This document shows, one piece after another, positions 18,263 to 26,422 of a DNA stretch of 64,000 nt (positions are counted from its first letter, which is position 1; every line of letters begins with the position of its first letter). The translations under genes were made by a program, and so were the position numbers. The notes under the pieces are model-generated. The model made no database searches. It worked only from the letters and a program-made list of their open reading frames with translations, and had not been told where the DNA came from. The stretch comes from Parabacteroides chinchillae. GTDB taxonomy: Bacteria > Bacteroidota > Bacteroidia > Bacteroidales > Tannerellaceae. The stretch spans positions 124,001 to 188,000 of the forward strand of contig NZ_FNVS01000005.1 in the NCBI RefSeq assembly GCF_900108035.1, written 5' to 3'.

Positions 18263-19495
18263 TCACCCGAAGAACAGATATGCCATTGCGATAGCGGCAA
18301 TAGCTCCGGCCAAATCTGCCAGTAAAGCGCACTGTACGGTGTAGCGCGTATTCCGGATACCTACACTTCCGTAGTATAGAGCAACGACATAGAAAGTCGT
18401 ATCGCACGAACCTTGTACAATGGATGACAGACGCCCAACAAAAGAGTCGGCTCCGTATGTGTTCATTGCGTCCAGCATCATTCCCCTGGCTCCGCTTCCA
18501 CTGAGCGGTTTCATCAGCATGGTTGGCAGAGCTCCTACAAATTCGGTGTTTATCCCCAATGAATTAATTCCTATACGAATGCCTTCAATTATGAAGTCCA
18601 TTGCTCCTGATGCACGAAATACGCCTATACCCACCAGAATGGCTACCAGATAAGGTATGATGGTAACAGCCGTATGAAATCCTTCTTTTGCTCCTTCGAT
18701 AAAGGTATCGTATACGTTTATCTTCTTGCGTATGCCGCTTATAATGAATCCGCAGATAATGGTAAACAGCAATGTGTTGGCAAATAAAGTGGAATAGAGA
18801 GACACCTGTTCTTGGTTCAATGACTTGAATAACCACACTAATCCTCCGATGAATAGGCCCATTCCGCCAAAGAATAGTATAAGGTTCTTTTGCAGGATAT
18901 TAATGCGTTGCTTCAGGCAAACAGCCAGTATTGCAACTAATGTGGAGGTAAATGTTGCCAGCATGATAGGCAGGAACACGTCCGAAGGGTTGGCCGCCCC
19001 GAGTTGTGCCCTGTACATCATAATGGTTATAGGGATAAGTGTTAGACCTGATGCGTTGACACAGAGGAACATAATCATTGAATTGCTGGCCGAATCCTTG
19101 TCTTTGTTTAGTTCCTGTAGCTGCTGCATAGCCTTTAATCCCATGGGAGTTGAGGCGTTGTCTAGTCCTAACAGGTTGGCTGACAGATTCATAAATATAG
19201 ATCCGGTAGCGGGATGGTCTTTCGGAATATCAGGAAACAGTTTGCTGAATACGGGCGATGCCATCCGTGCAAAAGATTGTATTAATCCGCCTTTTTCTCC
19301 TATCTTCATTATTCCCAACCATAAGGAAAGTATGCCGGTAAGTCCCAGCGATATTTCAAATCCTGTTTTGGCAGAATCGAAGGAAGCATTAATAATTTCG
19401 GTAAAAATTGTTGTGTCTCCACCTATCAGCAGTTTACCTAAAGCAACTACAAATGCAATAAGAAAGAAAGCAATCCAGATATAGTTTAGTACCAT
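18263..19495 (-). CDS. SpmA-SpmB fusion (nucleoside-recognition/Gate domain membrane protein)
   Basis: A 410-residue polytopic membrane protein in which homologues of Bacillus spore maturation proteins A (about 1-200) and B (about 240-410) are joined. Visible family blocks are NLSANLLGLDNASTPMGLKA in the SpmA part and GALPTMLMKPLSGSGARGMM and QGSCDTTFYVVALYYGSVG in the SpmB part; both halves carry several membrane segments. In Bacillus the proteins act in spore core dehydration; in a non-sporulating Bacteroidales the role is unknown, possibly transport of a small molecule. It starts divergently from the dehydrogenase gene. Confidence 0.85.
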   Translation of the reverse strand: MVLNYIWIAFFLIAFVVALGKLLIGGDTTIFTEIINASFDSAKTGFEISLGLTGILSLWLGIMKIGEKGGLIQSFARMASPVFSKLFPDIPKDHPATGSIFMNLSANLLGLDNASTPMGLKAMQQLQELNKDKDSASNSMIMFLCVNASGLTLIPITIMMYRAQLGAANPSDVFLPIMLATFTSTLVAILAVCLKQRINILQKNLILFFGGMGLFIGGLVWLFKSLNQEQVSLYSTLFANTLLFTIICGFIISGIRKKINVYDTFIEGAKEGFHTAVTIIPYLVAILVGIGVFRASGAMDFIIEGIRIGINSLGINTEFVGALPTMLMKPLSGSGARGMMLDAMNTYGADSFVGRLSSIVQGSCDTTFYVVALYYGSVGIRNTRYTVQCALLADLAGAIAAIAMAYLFFG

Positions 19496-19567
19496 AGTTT
19501 GAAATAGAAATGTTAATCTTTATCTTTTCGGAAGATAAAATAAGAACCTAAAATAAGTTGCATTTGA

Positions 19568-19575
19568 CAAAAATA
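19568..19575 (-). promoter_or_regulatory. -7 promoter element of the SpmA-SpmB gene
   Basis: Minus-strand TATTTTTG matches TAnnTTTG about 73 bases upstream of the start, back to back with the dehydrogenase promoter. Confidence 0.4.
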
Positions 19576-19598
19576 CGAATTAATTGCCAATAGATTTG

Positions 19599-19606
19599 TA
19601 TTTTTG
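19599..19606 (+). promoter_or_regulatory. -7 promoter element of the dehydrogenase operon
   Basis: TATTTTTG matches TAnnTTTG, 23 bases before the ATG at 19629; an overlapping near-copy TAGATTTG is at 19591. Confidence 0.5.
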
Positions 19607-19628
19607 CTACCTAATAATTGTAAGAGGT

Positions 19629-20591
19629 ATGAAGAAGATATTAGTTACCTATGACATGTTTCGCGAAGGATTTGCGGAGCTGGAGAGCAAATACGAGGTT
19701 ACCTTTCCTGATGGACGGGACTTTACGTATGAAGAGGTGTTTGAAATGATACCTGAATATGACGTGCTTTGTTCCATGTTCGATTTTCCGGTGAATAAGG
19801 AACTTATTGATCATGCACCGAAGTTACAGATGGTTGCCAATTATGCTGTTGGCTATAATAATATAGATGTAGCTTATGCGGTAGAGAAAGGAATTGTCGT
19901 GTCTAATACTCCCGGTCCTGTGACGGCCCCAACTGCTGATATTGCTTTGGGATTAATATTAGATACAGCCCGTCGTATTACCGAATGCGATCGTAAGTTG
20001 CGTACATTGGGAAAAGAGATGAAAGTTGGTGTACTCGAGAATCTCGGAATGCCTATTACCGGACAAACATTAGGAATAGTAGGTATGGGACGAATCGGGA
20101 AAGCGTTGGCTAAGCGTGCCCGGGCTTGTGGTATGGAGGTCGTTTATCATAACCGCCGCCAGCTTTGTATCGAGGATGAAACCAAACTGGGGGTGACTTA
20201 TGTTTCGTTTGAAGACTTGCTGGCACAATCTGATTTTGTTTCTTTGAATGCACCGTATACTCCTGAAACATATCATATCATCGATGAATCCGCATTAAAA
20301 AGAATGAAACCTACTGCTATCCTGATTAATACGGGGCGCGGCCCTTTGGTGGATGAACATGCTTTGGTGAAGGCGCTGCAGGAAGGCATTATTTATGGTG
20401 CCGGATTGGATGTATTTGAATTTGGCGACTATCCGTTACCTGAGTTACTCGGGATGGATAATGTAGTACTTACTCCACATATCGGGACACAGATAACAGC
20501 TACCCGTATAGAGATGGCACGTGCCGTGTCGGATAATGTAATCGGATTTCTGGAAGGCGACCGCCCTGTGTCACGGGTATTGAAACCATGA
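19629..20591 (+). CDS. D-isomer-specific 2-hydroxyacid dehydrogenase
   Basis: NAD(P)-dependent 2-hydroxyacid dehydrogenase of about 320 residues. The nucleotide-binding site is GIVGMGRIGKALAKRA; the catalytic Arg lies in ILINTGRGPLVDE, the Glu in GAGLDVFEFGD and the His in LTPHIGT. Glyoxylate/hydroxypyruvate reductases look like this, but the substrate cannot be set. The start at 19629 (MKKILVTYDMF) is preferred over the open frame from 19584 because it follows AAGAGG and a promoter element. Its stop overlaps the start of the next gene (ATGA), so the two are translationally coupled. Confidence 0.9.
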   Translation: MKKILVTYDMFREGFAELESKYEVTFPDGRDFTYEEVFEMIPEYDVLCSMFDFPVNKELIDHAPKLQMVANYAVGYNNIDVAYAVEKGIVVSNTPGPVTAPTADIALGLILDTARRITECDRKLRTLGKEMKVGVLENLGMPITGQTLGIVGMGRIGKALAKRARACGMEVVYHNRRQLCIEDETKLGVTYVSFEDLLAQSDFVSLNAPYTPETYHIIDESALKRMKPTAILINTGRGPLVDEHALVKALQEGIIYGAGLDVFEFGDYPLPELLGMDNVVLTPHIGTQITATRIEMARAVSDNVIGFLEGDRPVSRVLKP

Positions 20592-21289
20592 CAGCGGAAT
20601 TTGTGTTGAATGAGTTGTTGTCTGTTGCAAACCCTGAGAAAGCCGTTTTCTTACAACGATTTTTTTAAACAGGCCCCGGACAGTATGCCGAAGGTGATAT
20701 CTTTCTGGGGTTAGTGGTTCCTCTTACCCGGAATATTGCTAAGGCAAATAAACAAACCCCTTTGTCCGAATTGCAGGTACTAGTGGAAAGTAAGTACCAT
20801 GAAGCCCGTCTTTGTGCCCTATTGATCGTAGTGGAACGGTTTAAGAAGGCTTCTCCGGCAGAACGGGATGCTCTTTATAAGTTTTATTTGAAGAATGCCC
20901 GTTATATTAATAATTGGGATTTGGTGGATGTAACTTGTCCTCATGTGGTTGGTGTCTATTTGTTGGATAAAGACCGTTCGCGCCTGTATGAACTGGCAGA
21001 GAGCGATAACCTTTGGGAACAACGTATTGCCATGGTATCTACTGTTGCATTTATACGCAAAGGCGAATTCACCGATACATTGGCTATTGCGGAACGATTA
21101 ATGACACATAAGCATGATTTGATGCATAAGGCTGTAGGCTGGATGTTGCGTGAGGTTGGTAAGAAAAACCGGAATACATTGACCGATTTCCTGGAAAAGT
21201 ATGCTACTTGTTTACCCCGTACAGCTTTGCGTTACGCAATCGAGCATTATCCGGAAGATCAGCGGCAATATTTTTTGAAGAAGAAATGA
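20588..21289 (+). pseudogene. DNA alkylation repair protein (AlkD-like) with premature stop at codon 27
   Basis: An AlkD-like HEAT-repeat DNA glycosylase for alkylated bases, interrupted by one in-frame TAA. From the ATG at 20588 the frame reads 26 codons ending LQRFF, then TAA (20666-20668), then continues in the same frame as TGPGQYAEGDIFLGL and on to 21289. The family has Lys (AAA) where TAA stands, so one A-to-T change explains it; there is no frameshift. The rest (YINNWDLVDVTCPHVVG, HDLMHKAVGWMLREVGKKN) is intact. A GTG at 20714 could restart a shortened protein of 192 codons. It is coupled to the dehydrogenase and followed after 4 bases by the next gene. Confidence 0.8.
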
Positions 21290-21293
21290 TTAA

Positions 21294-22037
21294 ATGAACG
21301 AGACGGTGAAAAAGCAACTCCAAAAGTGGGCAAAGCAATATAATACAAAATCATTTATAACGGATGATCCTGTCCAATTTCCCCACCGCTTCCACAAAAA
21401 GCAAGACATTGAGATTTCGGCCTTTCTCACTGCCTGGATTTCTTATGGTAGAAGGCCGAATATCCTGAAGAAGGCCGAAGAATTACATCTGATTATGGGA
21501 TCAAGTCCATATGAATGGTTGATGAATGACGGTATATCTGCCATTTCATCGTTTAAAACGAATGATCCGGCCATACGTGATACTTTCTATCGCTTTTATA
21601 CTTATTCGGACTTAGAGGGGCTTTGTTTGCGTCTGAGAGAAATATATTTGAGGTATGACTCTTTGGAAGATGCCTTGCACGACATTCCGCATCTTGCACC
21701 TATTCCCAGGCTACAAGAGTTATTTTATAATGTGAATGGCATTCCTGTAATAAGTGGCAATTCGGCTTGCAAGCGATTGGCAATGTTTTTGCGCTGGATG
21801 GTTAGGATGGATGGAATCGTAGATTTTGGTATATGGCAATCTGCTGTTAAGCCACACCAATTGCTTATTCCTTTAGATACACATGTTTACCAGATATCGA
21901 TAGAACTGGGCTTGACAAAGCAGAAGACAGCTTCTATGAAGGCAGCCTATGAGATTACAGAAGCCTTGAATACAGTCTTTCCCGGTGACCCTTGTCTGGG
22001 TGATTTTGCTTTGTTTGGATATGATATTAATAAATAA
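21294..22037 (+). CDS. TIGR02757 (DUF2400) family protein
   Basis: A 247-residue protein of a conserved family common in Bacteroidetes, with no established function. Recognisable blocks are DPVQFPHRF, ISAFLTAWISYGRR, NSACKRLAMFLRWMVRMDG, LIPLDTHVYQISIELGL and FPGDPCLGDFALFGYDI. It sits 4 bases after the AlkD-like gene and 6 before the LOG gene, inside one operon, so a link with nucleic-acid repair is possible but is inference. Confidence 0.85.
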   Translation: MNETVKKQLQKWAKQYNTKSFITDDPVQFPHRFHKKQDIEISAFLTAWISYGRRPNILKKAEELHLIMGSSPYEWLMNDGISAISSFKTNDPAIRDTFYRFYTYSDLEGLCLRLREIYLRYDSLEDALHDIPHLAPIPRLQELFYNVNGIPVISGNSACKRLAMFLRWMVRMDGIVDFGIWQSAVKPHQLLIPLDTHVYQISIELGLTKQKTASMKAAYEITEALNTVFPGDPCLGDFALFGYDINK

Positions 22038-22043
22038 GAACAG

Positions 22044-22631
22044 ATGAATACGATCTCTTCCGTATGCGTGTATTGCGCATCGAGTACAAAAATAGATGCT
22101 GTCTATTTTGAGGCAGCGAAGCAATTAGGGACTTTGTTGGGTGAACGGAAACTTAGGGTGGTTAATGGTGCGGGTTCTATAGGATTGATGCGTACTGTTT
22201 CGGATGCCACATTGGAAGCCGGCGGTACAGTAACAGGCGTAATTCCCCGGTTTATGGTGGAACAGGATTGGCATTATACCGGATTGACCGAATTAATCGA
22301 GGTCGATACAATGCATGAGCGTAAGCAACTGATGGCTGATACGTCTGATGCGGTGATTGCACTTCCGGGTGGTTGTGGTACATTGGAAGAGCTGTTGGAA
22401 GTGATAACCTGGAAACAATTAGGTTTGTATCTCAATCCGATTGTGGTCTTGAATACCAATCATTATTTTGATCCTTTGCTTGAAATGCTTCAGAGATGTA
22501 TGGACGAACATTTTATGCGTCCTCAGCACGCTGCCATGTGGGCTGTAGCCGAAACAGCCGAACAGGCAGTTGAATTGATTTATTCTATGCCTTCCTGGGA
22601 TAAAAATACCCGTAAATTTGCGGCTATTTAG
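22044..22631 (+). CDS. LOG-family protein (nucleoside 5'-monophosphate phosphoribohydrolase type)
   Basis: A 195-residue Rossmann-fold protein of the LOG/TIGR00730 family, which in plants and some bacteria releases cytokinin bases from riboside monophosphates; bacterial members also hydrolyse AMP-like nucleotides. The diagnostic motif PGGCGTLEELLEV and the catalytic Arg in MHERKQLM are present, with VNGAGSIGLM as nucleotide loop. It is the last gene of the 19.6-22.6 kb operon; an 8-bp hairpin around the stop codon is too weak to call a terminator. Confidence 0.88.
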   Translation: MNTISSVCVYCASSTKIDAVYFEAAKQLGTLLGERKLRVVNGAGSIGLMRTVSDATLEAGGTVTGVIPRFMVEQDWHYTGLTELIEVDTMHERKQLMADTSDAVIALPGGCGTLEELLEVITWKQLGLYLNPIVVLNTNHYFDPLLEMLQRCMDEHFMRPQHAAMWAVAETAEQAVELIYSMPSWDKNTRKFAAI

Positions 22632-22690
22632 CTTTAATAGCCGTACAATTTCTAAAGCATGGATTCCGGAATTATTTGGCAAGAATATAT

Positions 22691-24187
22691 TTATTGGAAA
22701 TATTTGCCGATATACGGGAGTTCTTTCAACGGCAAATCTCTTTTTACGGTGAATACGATAAAAATGAGTAATAATGTGCTGCGGTAAACTAATCGTATAA
22801 TTTCCGAATCTATTTTTGGGAGCATTCCTGCCAAATATAGAATTGTAGCCAGGCTTGCATACAGGGCTGCCGATTTTAAATCGTATTGTATCGGAAACCT
22901 CTTTTGTCCGATGAAGTATGAAAGAAGCATCATTAACAGATTACAACAGAAGGATGCCCAAGCACAAGCCATATATCCGTAAGTTGGCCCGAAAAAGAGT
23001 ATGATGGATACGGTAGCAATACATCCGATAGTTGAAAAATAGGCTCCCCATTGTGTCTGGTCGATTAGCTTATACCAGAATGAAAGATTAAAATAAATAC
23101 CGAAGAAAAGTTCGCCCAGCATTACAATCGGGACGACACGTAGACCGGGGTAATAGCTTTTGTCTACGAAATACTTGAAAATATCTATGTAGAACGTAAC
23201 GAAGAGAAAGATAAAGAGCGTGAAGATAACGAAGTATTTCATCGCTTCCGAATATGCTTTTTTACTCCCCTCTTCTTTGTTCTTGGCGAAGATGAATGGT
23301 TCGTAGGCGTAGCGGAAGGCTTGGGTGAACATAACCATAACCAGCGCTATTTTGAAGCAGGCACCGTAAATGCCGAGCTGCTCGTTTGCATATTCTTTGT
23401 CGGCAAATAGAAAAGGAAACAGGATTTTATCGGCCGTCTGGTTAAAGATTCCGGCTATTCCCAATATCAGGATCGGGAATGAATAACGCAGCATCTGCCT
23501 CCAGACTTGCAGGTCGGGTTTATGCCGGAAACCGGGTATCATGTCGGGAAGCAGCATAAGTAATGTTACAACAGTTGTTATCACATTTGAAATAAAGATG
23601 TAACCGACACTGTAATCTGCATGAAAGAACCAATCCACCGCTGAAGGATAATGTTTCATAAGCCACGGGCAGATGATAAGGAAAAAGATATTCAGTGCAA
23701 TGTTGAGGAAAATGGCCAGCAGTTTAAGGAAAGCAAAGCGTATGGCCTTGCCTTTGTATCTGAGGTAGGCAAAAGGGATGCAGCAGAAAGCATCTATTCC
23801 AACTGTGATTCCCATCATCAGGATATATTCCGGATGGTTTGCATATCCAAGCGTGTTACTAATGGTTCCATAGAATGGCAGTAACAGAAGAATGAATGCA
23901 ATAGAACTTATGCCCAAACTGAATAGAGCGGTCGAATAAATACGTATCGGTTCCTGTTCTTCTTTTTTATTGATGAAACGGAAGAAACCCGTTTCCATCC
24001 CGTAAGTAAGTAATACAAGCAACAGGGCTATCCATCCGTAAACATTGGTTACAATCCCAAAATCGGCAGTGCTTGCCAATACGCGCGTATACATAGGCAC
24101 TAGCATCCAGTTGAGGAAACGGCCTAAAATACTGCTAACTCCATATACGGCTGTCTCTTTAGCCAACCGCTTCATTCCTTGCGCCAT
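22691..24187 (-). CDS. Oligosaccharide flippase (Wzx/MATE-like)
   Basis: A 498-residue polytopic inner-membrane protein with about 14 hydrophobic segments, beginning MAQGMKRLAKETAVYGVSSI, the usual start of polysaccharide biosynthesis flippases. It probably moves lipid-linked glycan units across the inner membrane; the cargo is unknown. It lies 44 bases after ruvB on the same strand and may be co-transcribed with it. It could serve the glycosyltransferase genes near the right end of the window, but nothing in the sequence ties them together. Confidence 0.85.
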   Translation of the reverse strand: MAQGMKRLAKETAVYGVSSILGRFLNWMLVPMYTRVLASTADFGIVTNVYGWIALLLVLLTYGMETGFFRFINKKEEQEPIRIYSTALFSLGISSIAFILLLLPFYGTISNTLGYANHPEYILMMGITVGIDAFCCIPFAYLRYKGKAIRFAFLKLLAIFLNIALNIFFLIICPWLMKHYPSAVDWFFHADYSVGYIFISNVITTVVTLLMLLPDMIPGFRHKPDLQVWRQMLRYSFPILILGIAGIFNQTADKILFPFLFADKEYANEQLGIYGACFKIALVMVMFTQAFRYAYEPFIFAKNKEEGSKKAYSEAMKYFVIFTLFIFLFVTFYIDIFKYFVDKSYYPGLRVVPIVMLGELFFGIYFNLSFWYKLIDQTQWGAYFSTIGCIATVSIILFFGPTYGYMACAWASFCCNLLMMLLSYFIGQKRFPIQYDLKSAALYASLATILYLAGMLPKIDSEIIRLVYRSTLLLIFIVFTVKRDLPLKELPYIGKYFQ

Positions 24188-24231
24188 ATAATTTGATTTA
24201 AGCCGTTATTCTTTGACGGCTACTCCGTTTA

Positions 24232-25257
24232 TTAATCGAATAGGAACCCCTGTTCACTTCCTTTGTTTCTCCCCAGATGGGTATAAGCTAAATCTGTGAC
24301 TTCACGTCCCCGCGGTGTTCGTTTGATAAAGCCTTCTTTGATAAGGAAAGGTTCGTATACTTCTTCCAAAGTTCCCGGATCTTCTCCCAGTGCAGTTGCA
24401 ATTGTTGTCAACCCCACCGGACCACCGTTAAATTTATCTATAATCGTTGTAAGCAGTTTGTTATCTATCTGATCAAGTCCGTAACGGTCTATGTTCAGGG
24501 CTTCCAATGAGTAACAGGAAATGGCCTTGTCTATCGACCCTGATCCTTTCACCTGGGCAAAATCTCTTACGCGGCGGAGCAGGGCGTTTGCGATACGTGG
24601 TGTTCCCCGGCTGCGGGACGCGATTTCGCGGGCTGCACTCAGATCACATTTGACATTCAGTATGTCGGCACTGCGAAGAATGATTTTTGTTAATGTCTCT
24701 ACATCGTAATATTCCAGGTGCATGTTGATACCAAACCGGGCACGAAGGGGGCTTGTAAGCAAGCCGCTTCTGGTAGTTGCCCCTACAAGTGTAAAAGGGC
24801 AGATATCAATTTGGATGGAACGTGCACTCGGACCTTTATCAATCATGATGTCAATTCTGTAATCTTCCATTGCAGAGTAAAGATATTCTTCAACAATCGG
24901 ACTTAAACGGTGAATTTCATCGATGAATAGGACATCATCTTTCTCTAAAGAGGTCAAAATGCCGGCTAAATCTCCCGGTTTATCTAAAACAGGACCGGAG
25001 GTTACTTTAAAACCTACGCCCAGCTCATTTGCAATAATATTTGATAAAGTTGTTTTGCCTAGTCCCGGAGGTCCATGTAATAGAACATGATCTAATGCCT
25101 CTTTCCGCATACGTGCCGCCATAACGAACACTTTCAGGTTTTCAACAACCTTTGCCTGCCCGCTAAAATCATGAAACGAAAGAGGCCGGAGAGCGTTTTC
25201 ATACTCCCGTTCGTTTTCCGGTATTTTTGCATCGCGTATATCAAAATCGTCTTCCAT
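24232..25257 (-). CDS. ruvB: Holliday junction branch migration ATPase RuvB
   Basis: RuvB, the hexameric motor that with RuvA drives branch migration. It has 341 residues, the normal length. Walker A is GPPGLGKTT (residues 62-70), Walker B FIDEIHRL, sensor 1 GATTRSG, arginine finger LRARFG, and the winged-helix C-domain is complete ([17 protein letters not shown]). It is first gene of a likely ruvB-flippase transcript with its own promoter. Confidence 0.97.
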   Translation of the reverse strand: MEDDFDIRDAKIPENEREYENALRPLSFHDFSGQAKVVENLKVFVMAARMRKEALDHVLLHGPPGLGKTTLSNIIANELGVGFKVTSGPVLDKPGDLAGILTSLEKDDVLFIDEIHRLSPIVEEYLYSAMEDYRIDIMIDKGPSARSIQIDICPFTLVGATTRSGLLTSPLRARFGINMHLEYYDVETLTKIILRSADILNVKCDLSAAREIASRSRGTPRIANALLRRVRDFAQVKGSGSIDKAISCYSLEALNIDRYGLDQIDNKLLTTIIDKFNGGPVGLTTIATALGEDPGTLEEVYEPFLIKEGFIKRTPRGREVTDLAYTHLGRNKGSEQGFLFD

Positions 25258-25279
25258 AATATCTTTTTATCTTGACAGG

Positions 25280-25287
25280 CAAAGGTA
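25280..25287 (-). promoter_or_regulatory. -7 promoter element of ruvB
   Basis: Minus-strand TACCTTTG matches TAnnTTTG, 23 bases upstream of the ruvB start. Confidence 0.55.
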
Positions 25288-25331
25288 ATAATTTATTCTT
25301 ATACCAATTAGGAGAATAAAGAAGTAAAGAA

Positions 25332-25389
25332 GTCATAGTTATGATTTTAGAAATTTATAGTTATGAGTTGTAAAAATCATAACTATGAC
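25332..25389. repeat. Two 22-bp tandem units closed by an inverted unit
   Basis: Units at 25334-25355 and 25356-25377 share ATAGTTATGA; the third, inverted unit gives a perfect 17-bp inverted repeat (GTCATAGTTATGATTTT at 25332-25348 with its complement at 25373-25389). The core is shared with the array at 5831-5881. Confidence 0.75.
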
Positions 25390-25665
25390 AGTCTGGAGAG
25401 TACTTATATTTATGCCAACCGGTAGCTTGGGAGAATGTTTTTATAAATACTGAAATATGGTTGATTATTGTAAATGGTATAAATAGCGCAAAAATATAGA
25501 GTATTATAGTTTTCTGATATTTTGCTAGGAAATGTCATTAAAATATTATAATTATTAGTTTAGAATAAGTATATATTCTTATCTTAGTCATTAAGATTTT
25601 TCTTGTCGTATTCTTAATAACGAATACTTGTGTTTGTTTAAAATTAACTTTAAATCTATGTGCTT

Positions 25666-26217
25666 ATGAATCAGACATTCTATTATTTATTACTGTTTTC
25701 CTTTATTTTCTGTATGGGAAGTTGTGATAAGGAGGACTTGATACTGATATCTCCAGGAGGTAATGAAAAAGTAATTGAAGTGAAAATGTACGATGTTGGT
25801 CTTAAATTCTACTTGCAGAACGAACAAGGAGAGCCAGCTACAACCTTTAAAGAAGGAGAAAACTTTTCTATTTGTTGTTCGATAGAGAATTTTAGAGAAA
25901 CAGAGTTCTTAATGTACGATCATTTTCCTCCTGATGAAATAGGTAAAGTCTATAAATCTGATGGTACATTTGTTGGAGTGGCAGATGGATTTCCTATAAA
26001 TTGGGTAGATATACCTTCTATATATTATCCGGGAAGAAGTAATATAGGTGTTTTTCCGTGGATAAGAGATGATATAAATGAACAACATCCATTGCCTCCC
26101 GGTAATTATTATATAGGTTTTACTTTCAGATTTGACTTGTCAAATACTAAAGATGAGTATTACAAAAATGCCATCACGGATGAAATGAAGTTTAGAATTT
26201 ATTTTACTGTAGAATGA
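25666..26217 (+). CDS. Lipoprotein of unknown function
   Basis: A 183-residue exported lipoprotein: a hydrophobic signal (YYLLLFSFIFC) ends in the lipobox MGSC followed by DKED, which in Bacteroidales often marks surface export. The mature part looks like a beta-sandwich (VIEVKMYDVGLKFYLQNEQ, LPPGNYYIGFTFRFDL) with no family I recognise. The ATG at 25666 is preferred over the GTG two codons upstream because the signal peptide starts there. It has no clear partner; a tiny open frame follows after 13 bases. Confidence 0.7.
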   Translation: MNQTFYYLLLFSFIFCMGSCDKEDLILISPGGNEKVIEVKMYDVGLKFYLQNEQGEPATTFKEGENFSICCSIENFRETEFLMYDHFPPDEIGKVYKSDGTFVGVADGFPINWVDIPSIYYPGRSNIGVFPWIRDDINEQHPLPPGNYYIGFTFRFDLSNTKDEYYKNAITDEMKFRIYFTVE

Positions 26218-26230
26218 AAATCAAATTATC

Positions 26231-26320
26231 ATGAAAAAGCTTGCATACGTAAATGTAATTCAGCTATTAGAAGAAGATGCAGAGCTTGAAGATCCATTGA
26301 GTGTGCTTGAGATTCTGTAA
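26231..26320 (+). CDS. Possible 29-residue peptide
   Basis: ATG at 26231 to TAA at 26318-26320 reads MKKLAYVNVIQLLEEDA and ends DPLSVLEIL. It is acidic, without a signal peptide, 13 bases after the lipoprotein stop. No family is recognised. It may be a real small gene or chance; the smooth codon use and position behind the lipoprotein are the only support. Confidence 0.35.
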   Translation: MKKLAYVNVIQLLEEDAELEDPLSVLEIL

Positions 26321-26387
26321 ATGTATCATTTTTCATAACAACTGCAAACAAATGCTTCTAATCTTCTAGTATTAATTATTCTATTCC

Positions 26388-26395
26388 TATCTTTG
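26388..26395 (+). promoter_or_regulatory. -7 promoter element of the DUF389 gene
   Basis: TATCTTTG matches TAnnTTTG, 28 bases before the ATG at 26423. Confidence 0.55.
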
Positions 26396-26422
26396 TAGGC
26401 AATAGATAGATAGTTTTGAAAT

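Larger units (their letters stand above)
25258..25665. other. Intergenic region between ruvB and a lipoprotein gene
   Basis: About 400 AT-rich bases between divergent genes. It contains the ruvB promoter, the inverted/tandem repeat at 25332-25389 and, from 25440 on, long A/T tracts (for example around 25500-25620) with no clear TAnnTTTG element. No short gene was recognised. Confidence 0.6.

Noticed and set aside
18825-19484. 219-residue plus-strand open frame
   Set aside because: Antisense shadow of the SpmA-SpmB gene; low-complexity composition and no promoter.
20640-20680. Frameshift at the T7 run in the alkD-like gene
   Set aside because: The reading frame before and after is the same; only the TAA codon interrupts it, so the cause is a substitution, not an insertion or deletion.
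22621-22643. Terminator after the LOG-family gene
   Set aside because: Only an 8-bp stem that includes the stop codon, with no T-run.
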